Below are positions 20,924 through 31,890 of a DNA stretch of 64,000 nucleotides, piece by piece. The stretch's first letter is position 1. Every line of letters starts with the position of its first letter. The position numbers and the translations under genes were made by a program. The notes below the pieces were generated by a model. That model worked only from the letters and a program-made list of their open reading frames with translations, had not been told where the DNA came from and ran no database searches. The stretch spans positions 200,008-264,007 of the forward strand of contig JAUJYZ010000366.1 in NCBI GenBank assembly GCA_033675265.1, written 5' to 3'. The stretch is from Actinostola sp. cb2023. Lineage: Eukaryota > Cnidaria > Anthozoa > Actiniaria > Actinostolidae.

Positions 20924-21898
20924 CTTTCACTTTTGGAGCGTTCCGTGAAATAAACTGGCACTTCATTTGTGTTATTGAGATATTAATTATATAAACACAT
21001 TGTTCATTTTCGATGTTTGTGATACAAAGCAGTAACCAGGCAACTCAAATCGGCTGCTCGCTTAGATATTCTGAAAATAATCATCCAGGGAGCGCAAATT
21101 AATCTAAAATCACCTGAAAAGTTAAAGGAAAACAAAACAATTTGCAAAGAACGGAATAAGTACATGGAGAAATTACGAATGCATGTGAATGGTCCTTCGA
21201 TCGAGGAAGTCCAATTTTTCCGAAAATTCCAGAAATATTGGTTGAATTGATATTAATAGCTTCGCCATATACTTGATGAATACATATCAATGGCTTTGTA
21301 AACCGTATTCTCAATGCGTATTGTTTACTAAACGAACAGGAGTGTTTTATCAAGTTTAAAACCACGAGACGTAGGCGATGTATACGTGCGAGTTTATTGA
21401 ACGGCTTCAGAAATCCAGAGATAATTTATAACATTTAATCTTATTTAATGGGCATTGAATTACGCGTTTGTAGATACTCTTTCACCACTCATGCGCAGTC
21501 TAGTATGAAAAGGGTCCCACATGTTTAAGACAGCATGCCAATCTTATTTAATTGACATTGATTTACGCGTTTCATTAATGGACATTCATAGGTATTGTAG
21601 ATACTCTTTCACCACTCATGCACAGTCTGTATGAAAAGGGTCCCACATGTTTAAGACAGAATGTCAATACCAATATAAGTGATTTTATGAAGGGACGTGT
21701 ACCTTGCATAACGCCGCATCTACACGAACAAGTTTTCCTTGACAAGGAAAAATTGGCGATGTTTTTGTCGTCTACACGAGCAAGGCTTCCTTGTCAAGGA
21801 AAACGAATTAATAATTCATGAGCTATCAGCAAGGCCAATGGGAGCTGCTCATTTGGTCAGGTGCATGGACCTTTATACCCGATACATTGGGGCCGATT
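20924..21898 (-). other. 5' flank of gene 5 (inverted copy of the gene 2 flank)
   Basis: Inverted match to 6921-7760, with a local duplication: the segment holding CACTCATGCGCAGTCT and GGGTCCCACATGTTTAAGAC occurs twice (near 21485 and 21615). No gene. Copy at 54485-55448. Confidence 0.6.
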
Positions 21899-22942
21899 GA
21901 CCGAAAGGCAATTAGTGCTAATCCTGGATTAGCGTCACGTCAAGAGTTTTCTTATAGGGGGATTAGTACGTAAATCGTTCAAAATTTGATTTAGAAAGCT
22001 GAAACTTCACTGAAATAATCTCAAAGACCCATTCAATCATTGGTTATTTTTTTCCCAAAATGAGCAGGGGACTGGGACCAAGTCCGTAAAAATAATTCAA
22101 TAAGAAACTAGCAAAAGTGAGCATCATTTTCTGAGATATCAAACTTAGCTAATCTCGAAAGTTTGGTCAACTTCGGCTTGATATTGACAATGCTAGACGG
22201 CATCAAAGAAGTCTATTTTCCCATACAAACTGTGTAAATTGTTGACGTTGTCCAGCCAAACCATACATTCACTGTAAAATTTTGGCTGGACAACACAATT
22301 TCAAAAGTTTATAATTCCGACAGAATTTGCTCAAATCACATCACACTTTGCACATATACTAATTTCAACATGCTGTTTCATGTCATCAACTTAATTTCAT
22401 AATTACATTAATTCTAATAAAATCGTTCCCAGTCCCTTGCTCGTTTAGATAATGGCTAATGAAAAGTAATACATTTTTATGAATCTTTAGAGGTGCCAGT
22501 GACGTCACGTACTCATCCCAAACACTCAACATGGCTTCGCTCCATACATTTGTTCATGTTTAATGTCTTGAATTATTTTATTTCTATGATGCTAAACGTT
22601 TGTGTGAAGAAGTTGTCTTACATTATTTGCGCTTAGAATTGATTGTTTGACTAGTTTTCTTCACTGAATGCGGAGCTGTTATCTGAACAAACCGTTCAGA
22701 TATTTTGATCACAAAATACAAAGAAATGTATGGAGCTGAGTTTGGGTTGAGTAAGATTCATAAAAAAATATAGTACTTCCCTCTCCAATATTGAGAAAAG
22801 ATATTAACTAGTGATTATATAAGACCCTTGAAGATTGTTTCTATGGAGTTTTGGCTAAATTAAATTTTCAACGATTTACGTACTAGTTTAATAATTAATC
22901 CTGGATTATGGCGTCAATCACCTTTCGAACAACCAGGCCCTG
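21899..22942. mobile_element. inverted copy of the 1.1-kb inverted-repeat element
   Basis: Matches 5829-6920 in reverse, with ends GGGGCCGATTGACCGAAAGG and the complement of CAGGGCCTGGTTGTTCGAAA. It has the nested element (ends near 22064 and 22447) but only one arm of the 32-base hairpin. Confidence 0.6.
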
Positions 22943-23442
22943 ATGAATAAAACATCATTTCTATATCAGATCTGATATATGATACTGATGTTTTATTCAT
23001 TAGTGTTTTTATATCGGGTATAATGCAATGCATTAACGTCCCTTGGGGGGTACTCGATCCCATATATGGGCTATACGGGGACGTGCCGCTGGACAGGGTA
23101 TGGTTTTTGGCCTCTCTGTCCTGCACAGGGTATATAATTTTATGTGAGTTTGTCCTAAACAGGGTATGGTATGCACGATTGTCGTCGTTAACTGATGGTT
23201 TTATCCGGTATTTAGCCATTCGAGATCTGAGACGCTTGCCGATCTTTAGCATGTCATCAGTCAACATAAAACGCATTAAAATTGTGTAAAAGAAGACAGT
23301 GTGTATTTTGCCCCTTGTCCTAAACAGGGTCCTAAAATAGAGGGTGTTGTCCTATACAGGGTAGTTTGTTTGTTTGTTTTTTCCTAAACAGGGTCAGGGT
23401 TTCAAACCCTCAGCGGCACCCCTATACCCAAACATGGTTCAA
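22943..23442 (-). repeat. palindromic unit plus AGGACA array, inverted
   Basis: A single ATATCAGATCTGATAT palindrome at about 22968-22983 is followed by the reverse complement of the CCCTGTTTAGGACA array (words TGTCCTAAACAGGGT). Equivalent to 5320-5828 reversed. Confidence 0.75.
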
Positions 23443-23472
23443 TTAATAATAATAATAGTAATAATAATTAAT

Positions 23473-23569
<97 letters not shown>

Positions 23570-23575
23570 GAATAG
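23443..23575 (-). repeat. AAT trinucleotide microsatellite
   Basis: (AAT)n with AATATAGT and ACTG interruptions; the inverted counterpart of 5042-5289, shorter. Confidence 0.95.
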
Positions 23576-23920
23576 AATATAATTGTTTTTTACTGAGGGA
23601 AAATTTCGTTTCTGAAAAGCATGGTCGACTGTCAATTCGTTCGCTATCGGTTTACCGAGTTAATAAATTAAAAAATTTCGCCATGCCCTATGGGCAAATA
23701 AACAAAGGTATTCCTACCAGTCATAAATTGATTGATGGAAGTGAAAAGCTTGTCAAAAACGTTTGTTCTAACTTCACGAACTACCAGCGATCGTGGGCGC
23801 AGCTGTGGCCGTTGGTTTATACGTTAATACAGCCGTGCGCTTAAAAACAAGTTTGACCGGAAGCAAAACCCGATTCTTGAGCGACGGCGACTTCAAAGGA
23901 AAATACAGGATTTCGACCAC
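23576..23920. other. about 340-base segment present only in this block copy
   Basis: Inserted between the AAT tract and the spacer that follows; missing from the equivalent place at 57196. An open frame (ends KNVCSNFTNYQRSWAQLWPLVYTLIQPCA) crosses it from the repeat, with no recognised domain. Source unknown. Confidence 0.6.
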
Positions 23921-24169
23921 TTGTACAAATTTTCAGGATCATTGACTTTGCGCAGTAACGACATAAGTTCTGAAAGTCCCTCATGGCATGCTAGTCACAA
24001 GTTAAATATATATTTCCAACGTGGGACGAGTTGTGATGTTCAGTTCGCATGATCGCAATGTCACATACATCTCTTACCTACAAATTTGTGATTTTCTTTA
24101 ACTTTTTCAATCGGAAATTATTAAATATCAGTTTAAATGATTGTTGGATTTTAGAAACCGGCCTTTCAT

Positions 24170-24845
24170 ATAATTATCTATCCTTCTTTCCATCTATCCT
24201 TCTTTCCATCTATCCTTCTTTCCATCTATCCTTCTTTCCATCTATCCTTCTTTCCATCTATCCTTCTTTCCATCTATCCTTCTTCCCACTGATCTATCCT
24301 TCTTTCGTTCTATCCTTCTTTCCGTCTGTCCTTCTTTCCATCTAACCTTCTTTCCATCTATCCTTCTTTCTATCTATCCTTCTTTCCACTGATCTATCGT
24401 TCTTTCAATCTATCCTTTTTTCCATCTATCCTTCTTTCCATCTATCCTTCTTTTCATCTATCCTTCTTACCATCTATCCTTCTTTCCATCTATCCTTCTT
24501 CTCATCTAACCTTATTTCCATCTATCCTTCTTCCCACTGATCTATCCTTCTTTCCTTCTATCCTACTCTCCGTCTGTCCTTCTTTCCATCTAACCTTCTT
24601 TCCATCTATACTTATTTCTATCTATCCTTCTTTCCACTGATCTATCCTTCTTTCAATCTATCCTTTTTTCCATCTATCCTTCTTTCCATCTATCCTAATT
24701 CTTTCCATCTATCCTTCTTACCATATATCCTTCTTTCCATCTATTCTTCTTTCCATCTCTCCTTCTTTCCATCTCTCCTTCTTTCCTTCTGACCTTCTTT
24801 CCATGTATCCTTCTTTCCTTTCTTACACATTTCATTCGTTCATCC
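24170..24845 (-). repeat. pyrimidine tract (purine-rich on the coding strand of gene 6)
   Basis: About 675 bases of TATCCTTCTTTCCATC units with CACTGATC interruptions; it abuts the gene 6 stop codon. Higher-order repetition is visible (a block near 24285-24420 recurs at 24535-24670). Confidence 0.95.
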
Positions 24846-24859
24846 CATCCTTCCATTCG

Positions 24860-25909
24860 TTATTGCTCACAGTTCGCAATTGCCGTTTTATTCATGTAAA
24901 ACCGATGATACTTCATTATTTTCGCACCTTCCAGACGACCCCCAATAGTAATAGTATTAACAACCTCACATTTTTTTGGGAATTTTCTAAAGTACTGAAA
25001 TCCGGGTATTTGAATGGCTGATACTCCAAATGATTTCGCTGCGACAGCTAAATATGTATCGTCTGTGTTGAACGGTGTTCTGTACTGTGTATAATTAAGG
25101 TACATCGGGACGCTTTCACCAGAGAAAACTTCGTACGCTCCTATTGCAAATGGCGGCCAATTGAACTCGCTGTATTCTTTACTTGAGACATACCACAGGC
25201 TTCTTGGATCTCGGTCGACGTCGAGAGAATGGTTTCTGATGTAGCCACCATATAATGGAACAGGATGATTTTCATCTCTCAGCCATTTTAATAATCGTGG
25301 CACACGAACGTACACATCGTCATCTGTCTTCATGATGTACTTGGATGTCAGTCGAAAAGAAGCCCACTGCAATGCCATGAACGTCTTAAATACACGCTTT
25401 CTGTAAATGTCTGCGAAGCTACCAATGATGATATCATTGTTCCTCAAAGCTTCTTCTTTGTTGAGTCGGTTCTCCTCATCGCTGCACAACCCCAAGGAAA
25501 AGAACACCAGCCATTTGTTCTCACTTTCCAATGCTGTCGTATTTGCCCATGTTTTTCGAATGGCAGATCTTCGAAGGCGGTGTTTCTCACCCGAACAGGC
25601 TGAATTCACAACAACAGCGAGGTCCAAGACCCTATCTTCACAGCGAATCGTCGGTTCTATGCGAGGCTCAATGAGTAAAAACTTCGATCTCGACTTCACA
25701 TTTCTTTTGAAGTGATGAACGTACGGACAAGAATATGGCTGATTTAGTGCGGAAAGTATTTGCAAAGCTGTTGTCAAATTATATATGGTTCCTCCATTTT
25801 GTTCATGGTTAAATGTCACAAGTAGACATAAGAATGTTGTCAACAAAACCAATACGACAAAAAACAATTTTGTTTTTCGATGATTTCTTCCACAACAAAG
25901 TGAACCCAT
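24860..25909 (-). CDS. beta-1,3-galactosyltransferase-like glycosyltransferase (intact copy, gene 6)
   Basis: 349 residues on the minus strand, single exon. Layout as in gene 1: basic tail, membrane anchor (KLFFVVLVLLTTFLCLLVTF), stem, then the GT31 domain with RRSAIRKTW, KTDDDVYVR, WPPFAIGAYEVFSG and DDTYLAVAAKSFG. It differs from gene 1 at about a dozen residues and lacks one of the two extra Glu/Lys codons near residue 141. The start codon is preceded by the conserved flank. Likely a Golgi sugar transferase; specificity unknown. It is the inverted partner of gene 1 in the A/A' pair, and the counterpart of the frameshifted copy at 58153-59195. Confidence 0.9.
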   Translation of the reverse strand: MGSLCCGRNHRKTKLFFVVLVLLTTFLCLLVTFNHEQNGGTIYNLTTALQILSALNQPYSCPYVHHFKRNVKSRSKFLLIEPRIEPTIRCEDRVLDLAVVVNSACSGEKHRLRRSAIRKTWANTTALESENKWLVFFSLGLCSDEENRLNKEEALRNNDIIIGSFADIYRKRVFKTFMALQWASFRLTSKYIMKTDDDVYVRVPRLLKWLRDENHPVPLYGGYIRNHSLDVDRDPRSLWYVSSKEYSEFNWPPFAIGAYEVFSGESVPMYLNYTQYRTPFNTDDTYLAVAAKSFGVSAIQIPGFQYFRKFPKKCEVVNTITIGGRLEGAKIMKYHRFYMNKTAIANCEQ

Positions 25910-26200
25910 CTTTCATTTACAGCTTTCCGTTTACCCGGCACTTGAATATTGGCGTGAGTTTTCAGAAGAAATAAAATATAACAGTATCGCGCCAGTATAA
26001 GATTCAAAGTGTTCGTACTGAAGTAATATTGTAGTGTTAACTCTTTAGATATTAATTATGCGAACACATTTGTTAATGGTCAGTGTTTCTGATATCAATA
26101 ACCAGGCGATGTGGCAGTAATTACGACACGTTGCGGAGTGCTTCTCAACACTTCTCGAGTGTTCTGATCATGAATGCCCTATTCTCAATGAGTAAATCAG
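25910..26200 (-). promoter_or_regulatory. proximal 5' flank of gene 6
   Basis: Reverse complement of the flank at 2945-3211 and 19000-19364, including AATATTGTAGTGTTAACTCT. A short deletion shortens it relative to gene 1 near 26085-26105. Confidence 0.45.
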
Positions 26201-26292
26201 AATCATAGCTAATTTATAATCATTTCATCGGGCATTGTGGCGTATTTTGCGGTCTATTTAAAATGGTGAAATCTAAGTCAATCAAAAATAAG

Positions 26293-26594
26293 AAAATAAC
26301 CCAGCCAGCCAATCAGAACTGCAAACCATTCAACTGTTCGCGACGTTATTTCTTGGCTGGCAGCACTTTGACTCGAAGGCAACTATTGTTTTTGTGCTTT
26401 ATAGCGACAAAATAACTAAAAAACCTAAGGAAGAAGCAAATTCACAGTCTTCTCAGCTAGACGAAGAGGACTTACAGAATCTCGAAGAAGAATCCATGCC
26501 CCAAAAACACGAGGAAACAAACTTTGTGTGGAATGAAAAAGTTCAGTACGTGACTGTACTGGTGCACCGAGACGAATTGAATGTAAGCCTTTAA
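26293..26594 (+). pseudogene. acidic coding-like fragment without a start codon
   Basis: A frame of about 100 codons opens after a TAA near 26293 and reads NNPASQSELQTIQLF, then LGWQHFDSKATIVFV, KITKKP and a Glu/Asp-rich stretch ending near VQYVT. The same peptide is readable on the minus strand at 52209-52510 and, frameshifted, at 18647-18960, with substitutions that mostly keep the frame. The first in-frame GTG (26394) is not a credible start. It may be one exon of a captured gene or transposase. No family is recognised. Confidence 0.4.
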
Positions 26595-26699
26595 TACTAT
26601 ACAGAATTGAGCAGCATTCTTCGCGTTTAAAACAGAGTTTAAAACAAACCAGTAGAAGGATCTCACACCAAGTGCCTTGACTGGTATCAGAGCTGCAAT

Positions 26700-27717
26700 A
26701 GACCGCTATAGTAACTCTATTCCCGGCGGCGAAATGAATGTAAGTTTGTCTTCGTCGAGCGAAACCCGCTCAGTTCAGGCAAATTAAACTTCGTTCCAGT
26801 TAAGTGATTGCACAAATAATTTTAACGCTTCTAAATGACTATTTCTTTGCAGTTGAAGGAATTATGTTATTTTTCCTTTCAAGGAAACTTTACTACAAAT
26901 ATTGTTTTGACAAATTTTGCAGTTTTCTCCAAAGTTTTACATAATTATGTAAACATAATTGTGATTGGTTGAATACAAGGTCTTCGATTCCGTACCGTGA
27001 CCGTAATTCAGTGCCGTGGTTTTCCCACTCATACGAAAACGACTCAGTCTATTACATCACCCAGTCAGTAAGCGTACTGTATAGTCCTCCTTTCTAGATT
27101 TTTAAAACGGAGTTAAGGTCGACACGGTACGGAATGGAATGCATCAGTCTATACAACCAATCACAGCGCGCAGAATCATTGATCAACCAATCATAATGCT
27201 TAAACGTAACGGTAACGGCACGTTACCATCATCGCACGGCACGGCACGGCTCGACACGACACGAACCGTAACTACTTCCCACTCATGCGAAAATGACTGT
27301 ATCAAACCGTTACCATACTGTGCAACTGATGACCGTGTGAGGTGTGGGGACATGTATGTGTTACATTGAAGTGAGGTGAGGTGAAGCGCTACTTGGATAA
27401 CTACGCCAAAAGTAACTGGGTTGTATTTTAATATTCTTATACGCGACTTATTTATTTACGTTTTTTCCAAGGGCTCGGACTAAGATTATTTGTTCTTATT
27501 CTGTACCTTTTTACTGAAATTAGTTTTATTTTTTTGGATACTTGTTGGGCGCTCGTTCAAGCTGAACGTCCTCACCAAATGAACTCGACGCCTTGTCTAG
27601 AGATATCGGTCGTAATAATATATCTCTCGCATCCTCGTCGACTCAATCGAATAATACTTGGTTAAAGTAATACTTTTTTCGAAATACTTAGTATACACTA
27701 GGTATTGTGAAATGGAA
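26700..27717. other. unique interval between C' pieces
   Basis: No gene. It contains direct repeats of TTCCCACTCATRCGAAAA (near 27022 and 27280), CGGCACGG-rich sequence at 27215-27260 and several CCAATCA words. This may be a small transposon, but I could not define the ends. Confidence 0.4.
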
Positions 27718-29164
27718 GATCCTCAGGTTAGCCCGGCCCTATATTTAGGATCACCAGTAGGTCAGGCTATACACGCGGGAAATTCGTGCCCTACTATTAG
27801 TAAGTACTTGAAAAGGTGGATCCTGTGGTTAGCCCTATATTAGGATCACCAGTAGGTCAGGCCACACACACACCGGGAACTTCGTGCCCTATTCTTAGTA
27901 AGTACTTGAAAAGGTAGATCCTGAGGTTAGCCCTATATTTAGGTTCACCAGTAGGTCAGGCCACACACACCGGGAACTACGTACCCTACTATATTAGTAA
28001 GTACTTGAAAAGGTGGATCCTCAGGTTAGCCCTATATTTAGGATCACCAGTAGGTCAGGCCACACACACCGGGAACTTCGTGCCCTACTCTTAGTAAGTA
28101 CTTGAAAAGGTGGATCCTGAGGTTAGCCCTATATTTAGGATCACCAGTAGGTCAGGCCACACACACCGGGAACTTCAGCCCTACTCTTAGTAAGTACATG
28201 AAAAGGTAGATCCTGAGGTTAGCCCTATATTTAGGATCACCAGTAGGTCAGGCCACACACACCGGGAACTACGTACCCTATTCTTAGTAAGTACTTGAAA
28301 AGGTGGATCCTGAGGTTAGCCCTATATTTAGGATCACCAGTAGGTCAGGCCACACACACCGGGAACTACGTACCCTATTCTTAGTAAGTACTTGAAAAGG
28401 TGGATCCTGAGGTTAGCCCTATATTTAGGATCACCAGTAGGTCAGGCCACACACACCGGGAACTTCGTGCCCTACTACTATACATTAGTAAGTACTTGAA
28501 AAGGTGGATCCTGAGGTTAGCCTATATTTAGGATCACCAGTAGGTCAGGCCACACACACACCGGGAACTTCGTGCCCTACTCTTAGTAAGTACTTGAAAA
28601 GGTGGATCCTGAGGTTAGCCCTATATTTAGGATCACCAGTAGGTCAGGCCACACACACCGGGAACTACGTGCCCTACTCTTAGTAAGTACTTGAAAAGGT
28701 GGATCCTGAGGTTAGCCCTATATTTAGGATCACCAGTAGGTCAGGCCACACACACCGGGAACTTCGTTCCCTACTCTTAGTAAGTACTTGAAAAGGTGGA
28801 TCCTGAGGTTAGCCCTATATTTAGGATCATCAGTAGATCAGGCCACACACACCGGGAACTTCGTGCCCTACTCTTAGTAAGTACTTGAAAAGGTGGATCC
28901 TGAGGTTAGCCCTATATTTAGGATCACCAGTAGGTCAGGCCACACACACCGGGAACTTCGTGCCCTACTCTTAGTAAGTACTTGAAAAGGTAGATCCTGA
29001 GGTTAGCCCTATATTTAGGATCACCAGTAGGTCAGGCCACACACACCGGGAACTTCGTGCCCTACTATATTAGTAAGTACTTGAAAAGGTGGATCCTGAG
29101 GTTAGCCCTATATTTAGGATCATCAGTAGATCAGGCCACACACACCGGGAACTCTGTGCCCTTG
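27718..29164 (-). repeat. inverted 99-base satellite, about 14-15 units
   Basis: Reverse complement of the unit at 17389-18502 (AAAAGGTGGATCCTGAGGTT, GATCACCAGTAGGTCAGGCC, CGGGAACTTCGTGCCCTA). Unit lengths vary and no long frame survives. The array is longer than in block C. Confidence 0.97.
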
Positions 29165-29735
29165 CGGCCAATTTTCTGCACCAGCTCTTTATCATGCTCT
29201 GTCTGCCGGCTCCATTCGAGGTGTAATTCAGCTGATGAAAATTCCTTATGAGACCGGAAGTGACGTCTAATGAAATCAAGCAATTCAGGTTTAATTTAAG
29301 ACTCCCTGTACCTGAGTGTTCTCCGGTCCCTTGCTAAGCCGACTCGACGGAAAGGTCTTCAGGTAGCTGCACAAATTGTCCTGGCTATTGCTCTTTATGT
29401 AAAAACAATACATACATAGAACGACAATAGAACAATAGCCAGGACTTTTATTCAGCTACACGAAGACCTGACGTACCGACTCTAATTAAGGAATATAAAA
29501 CAGTTTTCCAGAAGCGTAGGAAACCACGACGCGGAGCGGGGTGCTTTCCAGCTTCTCAAGTCAGTACAGAGTTCTCCCAACATCCCAAATATTTCAAGGT
29601 CATGGAAACCACAATGACGTAACGTGTTTAGATACTCTAATCTAAATCGGTGTTTTGACCAATCAAAGCGCGCGTTATATCTAAATTATTTTATAAAGGG
29701 TTATCTAGTACCCTCCTTCGTTACTCTATTTCCGG
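29165..29735 (-). other. inverted block C spacer
   Basis: Reverse complement of 16561-17388 with internal loss of part of the 17059-17300 region. Retains the CCTGGCTATTGTTCTATTGT hairpin. No gene. Confidence 0.6.
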
Positions 29736-29869
29736 GTTGGCTCCATGTGAGGCTCGATGAGAGGAAACTTTGACGTCGACTTCAAAACCCATTTGAAGAG
29801 ATGTATATGAATGTATGGACAAGAATCCATGAAGATGGCTGATTTAGTGAGAGTTTTTGCAAAACTGAA
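29736..29869 (-). pseudogene. galactosyltransferase stem fragment, inverted copy
   Basis: Reverse complement of 16427-16560, with the same decayed LNQP, SCPYIH and EPHMEPT words. Confidence 0.8.
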
Positions 29870-29872
29870 CGC

Positions 29873-30150
29873 TCATGTCTGAATTTTCAAAAATCGACAT
29901 TTTATATGAAAACCTTTGGAAATTTACGCTGGTAGGCAAGAGTTGCCTACCAACAAAGGTTTTCATACAAAATTTCGATTTTTGAAAATTTATATATTCG
30001 CAATTTGTGAGGCGATCTTTTCCAAACTAGCTTCACATTTGTATTCATTTCTACGAGCTCCTTTCAGCTATGATAATCATTTATTTGTCCTATGTCTACT
30101 ATAAGTTTTGAAATTACGTGATAAATCCTCATTGCAACGCACAGTTCTAG
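29873..30150. repeat. foldback element, copy 4
   Basis: Inverted copy of 16159-16422 centred on GTAGGCAAGAGTTGCCTACC near 29940. Confidence 0.75.
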
Positions 30151-30184
30151 TTTTGAAGCAATCTTTTTGGCTTATCAACGTCAT

Positions 30185-30525
30185 GTGATTAAATAAAGTG
30201 TTTCTTCCTTCCATTCCTCCATTCCTTATTTTCTTCGATCCTTCTTTCCTTCCTTTTTCCTTTCTTCTTTCTTTCCTTCTTAGGATTTCTTCCTTCCTTC
30301 TTTCCTTCCTTCTTTGATCCTTCTTTTCATTCTTCTGTCCTTCCTTCTTACCATCCTTCTTTTCTTACTTCTTGCCTTCCTTCTTTCCACCCTCGAATTC
30401 ATCCTTCCGCCTTTATTCCACCATACATCTCATTAATTAATCCTTCCTTCATATTTTCCATTTTCCAACGTTCCATGCATACTTCCTCTTGTACTGTGCA
30501 TCCGTTCTTCGTTCCTTTCATCTCT
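30185..30525 (-). repeat. pyrimidine tract, end of C'
   Basis: Reverse complement of the purine tract after gene 3; homology to block C stops about 30530. Confidence 0.9.
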
Positions 30526-30641
30526 CTCTCTTATCAGCTTGTAGAGCAATCAAAAGAACACCTCTGAGCCACATTTTGGAGCAGAAGAGCATTTATTTAC
30601 CGAGTTATGGACGAACGAAGTTTCCAAATATTTGGTGTAAA

Positions 30642-30986
30642 TCAGGAGCCCATAAGTAGGAGCCTCCATCTGGGATGTATTCGTGAGACGACCTGTGACC
30701 GGATCAGGCTATTTTTAGAACACCAGTTTCCCCGCGAAAGTTTAACACCAGGGATTTTTGATTTCGGCTTTGTTACGGGGTTTCTAGCTTTTGGCTTGGT
30801 AGGTTTACTAGTTGATGATTTTTTAGTTCCTTGAGAAACAGAACACGAACTTGAAGATTCTTGGTCACTTTCCGATGAAGTACTAAACTCTGCAAAATAG
30901 TCACTGTAATTATCACTATCATTTTCGCTCTCTTGACTTTCAGTTTCTTCAATTTCGCCAATTTCTTTGTCCGCCATTTTGTTCAT
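30642..30986 (-). CDS. acidic/serine-rich ORF carried by the hAT-like element
   Basis: 114 codons from ATG at 30986, with a second ATG in an AACAAAATGGCGG context three codons on. The first half is rich in Glu, Asp and Ser (MADKEIGEIEETESQESEND, then SDYFAEFSTSSESDQESSSS); the second is Lys/Pro/Thr-rich (KPTKPKARNPVTKPKSK). About the last 30 codons run through the terminal repeat and are probably not native. A CCAAT box lies upstream. It may be a captured host first exon or a relic of a transposase N-terminus; I do not recognise it. Confidence 0.4.
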   Translation of the reverse strand: MNKMADKEIGEIEETESQESENDSDNYSDYFAEFSTSSESDQESSSSCSVSQGTKKSSTSKPTKPKARNPVTKPKSKIPGVKLSRGNWCSKNSLIRSQVVSRIHPRWRLLLMGS

Positions 30987-31172
30987 ATATCACAAATAAA
31001 CACAAATCATCTCCCTAAGGATGCTGATTGGCTCTGTTTAATTCCCATGGGGGATTCCTAATGGTTGATGATTAGTTCGCGGGAAAAGGTGTTCTAAAAA
31101 TAGCCTGATCCGGTCACAGGTCGTCTCACAAACCCAGTACGATAGATGGAGGCTCCTACTTATGGGCTCCTG
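30643..31172. mobile_element. hAT-like element with long inverted ends and 8-base target duplication
   Basis: The 530-base element is flanked by GTGTAAAT on both sides (30635-30642 and 31173-31180). The ends are inverted over more than 80 bases: CAGGAGCCCATAAGTAGGAG at the tip and GACCTGTGACCGGATCAGGC inside, with a short diverged middle. An 8-base duplication with CAGG ends fits hAT. The interior holds a CCAAT word and an acidic reading frame on the minus strand. No transposase core. Confidence 0.88.
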
Positions 31173-31890
31173 GTGTAAATGTATGGTGGCGCCATATTGG
31201 AGGATAAGTGTTATCATCCAACATGGCGGCCAAGATTTCAAAAATGAATTTAAAGCTTAGAATTGATATACATCACTTCATTTCACTATAAATAGAACTT
31301 CTAAACATATAGAAAACTAAAAACATTTCATTTGGTACAAATTTGTTGTTTTCCACGACTTTTCAGAGACGTGACTAGCGTTAACTGAAGAGTTGCGTGA
31401 CACAATTCAAACTTCTACAACTCGCGCACAAAACATCGAGTCGATCTGAAACTTTCTACAATAATTCATAGCAGAATTTTCTAAAATACTGCAAAGAATC
31501 AAGTTGATAGGATTCATAACTAAATTTTAGCTTTAACATTTTGTGGTATGTGACGTCAATTGAAAACGAAGAATAGCGCAAATAAATAAGGGTGATTGAA
31601 TTCGATCTTCATTAATATTCATTTACAATATAATTAAAAAAGACACAAATATAGAAACGTCAAGCTTTTTTTTTACATTTTGAGACATTTACAAGTTTTT
31701 ATAAAACGCTCAAATTGGGCTGTCTGTGGTCAAACGGCTTCAACATTACAATATCAGCAAATTAGCAAATACGTGTTGAACGATTACAAAATTAGCGGGA
31801 ATTAAAGGTGGCCGCTTAGCAAATTAAAATAGAGGGAAAGTTGAAGTGCTATCAATTACCCATTCGAAGATAGTGAGTTCGAATCCCATA

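Noticed and set aside
31870..31890. tRNA gene
   Set aside because: Only a B-box-like word; no A box or cloverleaf could be drawn.
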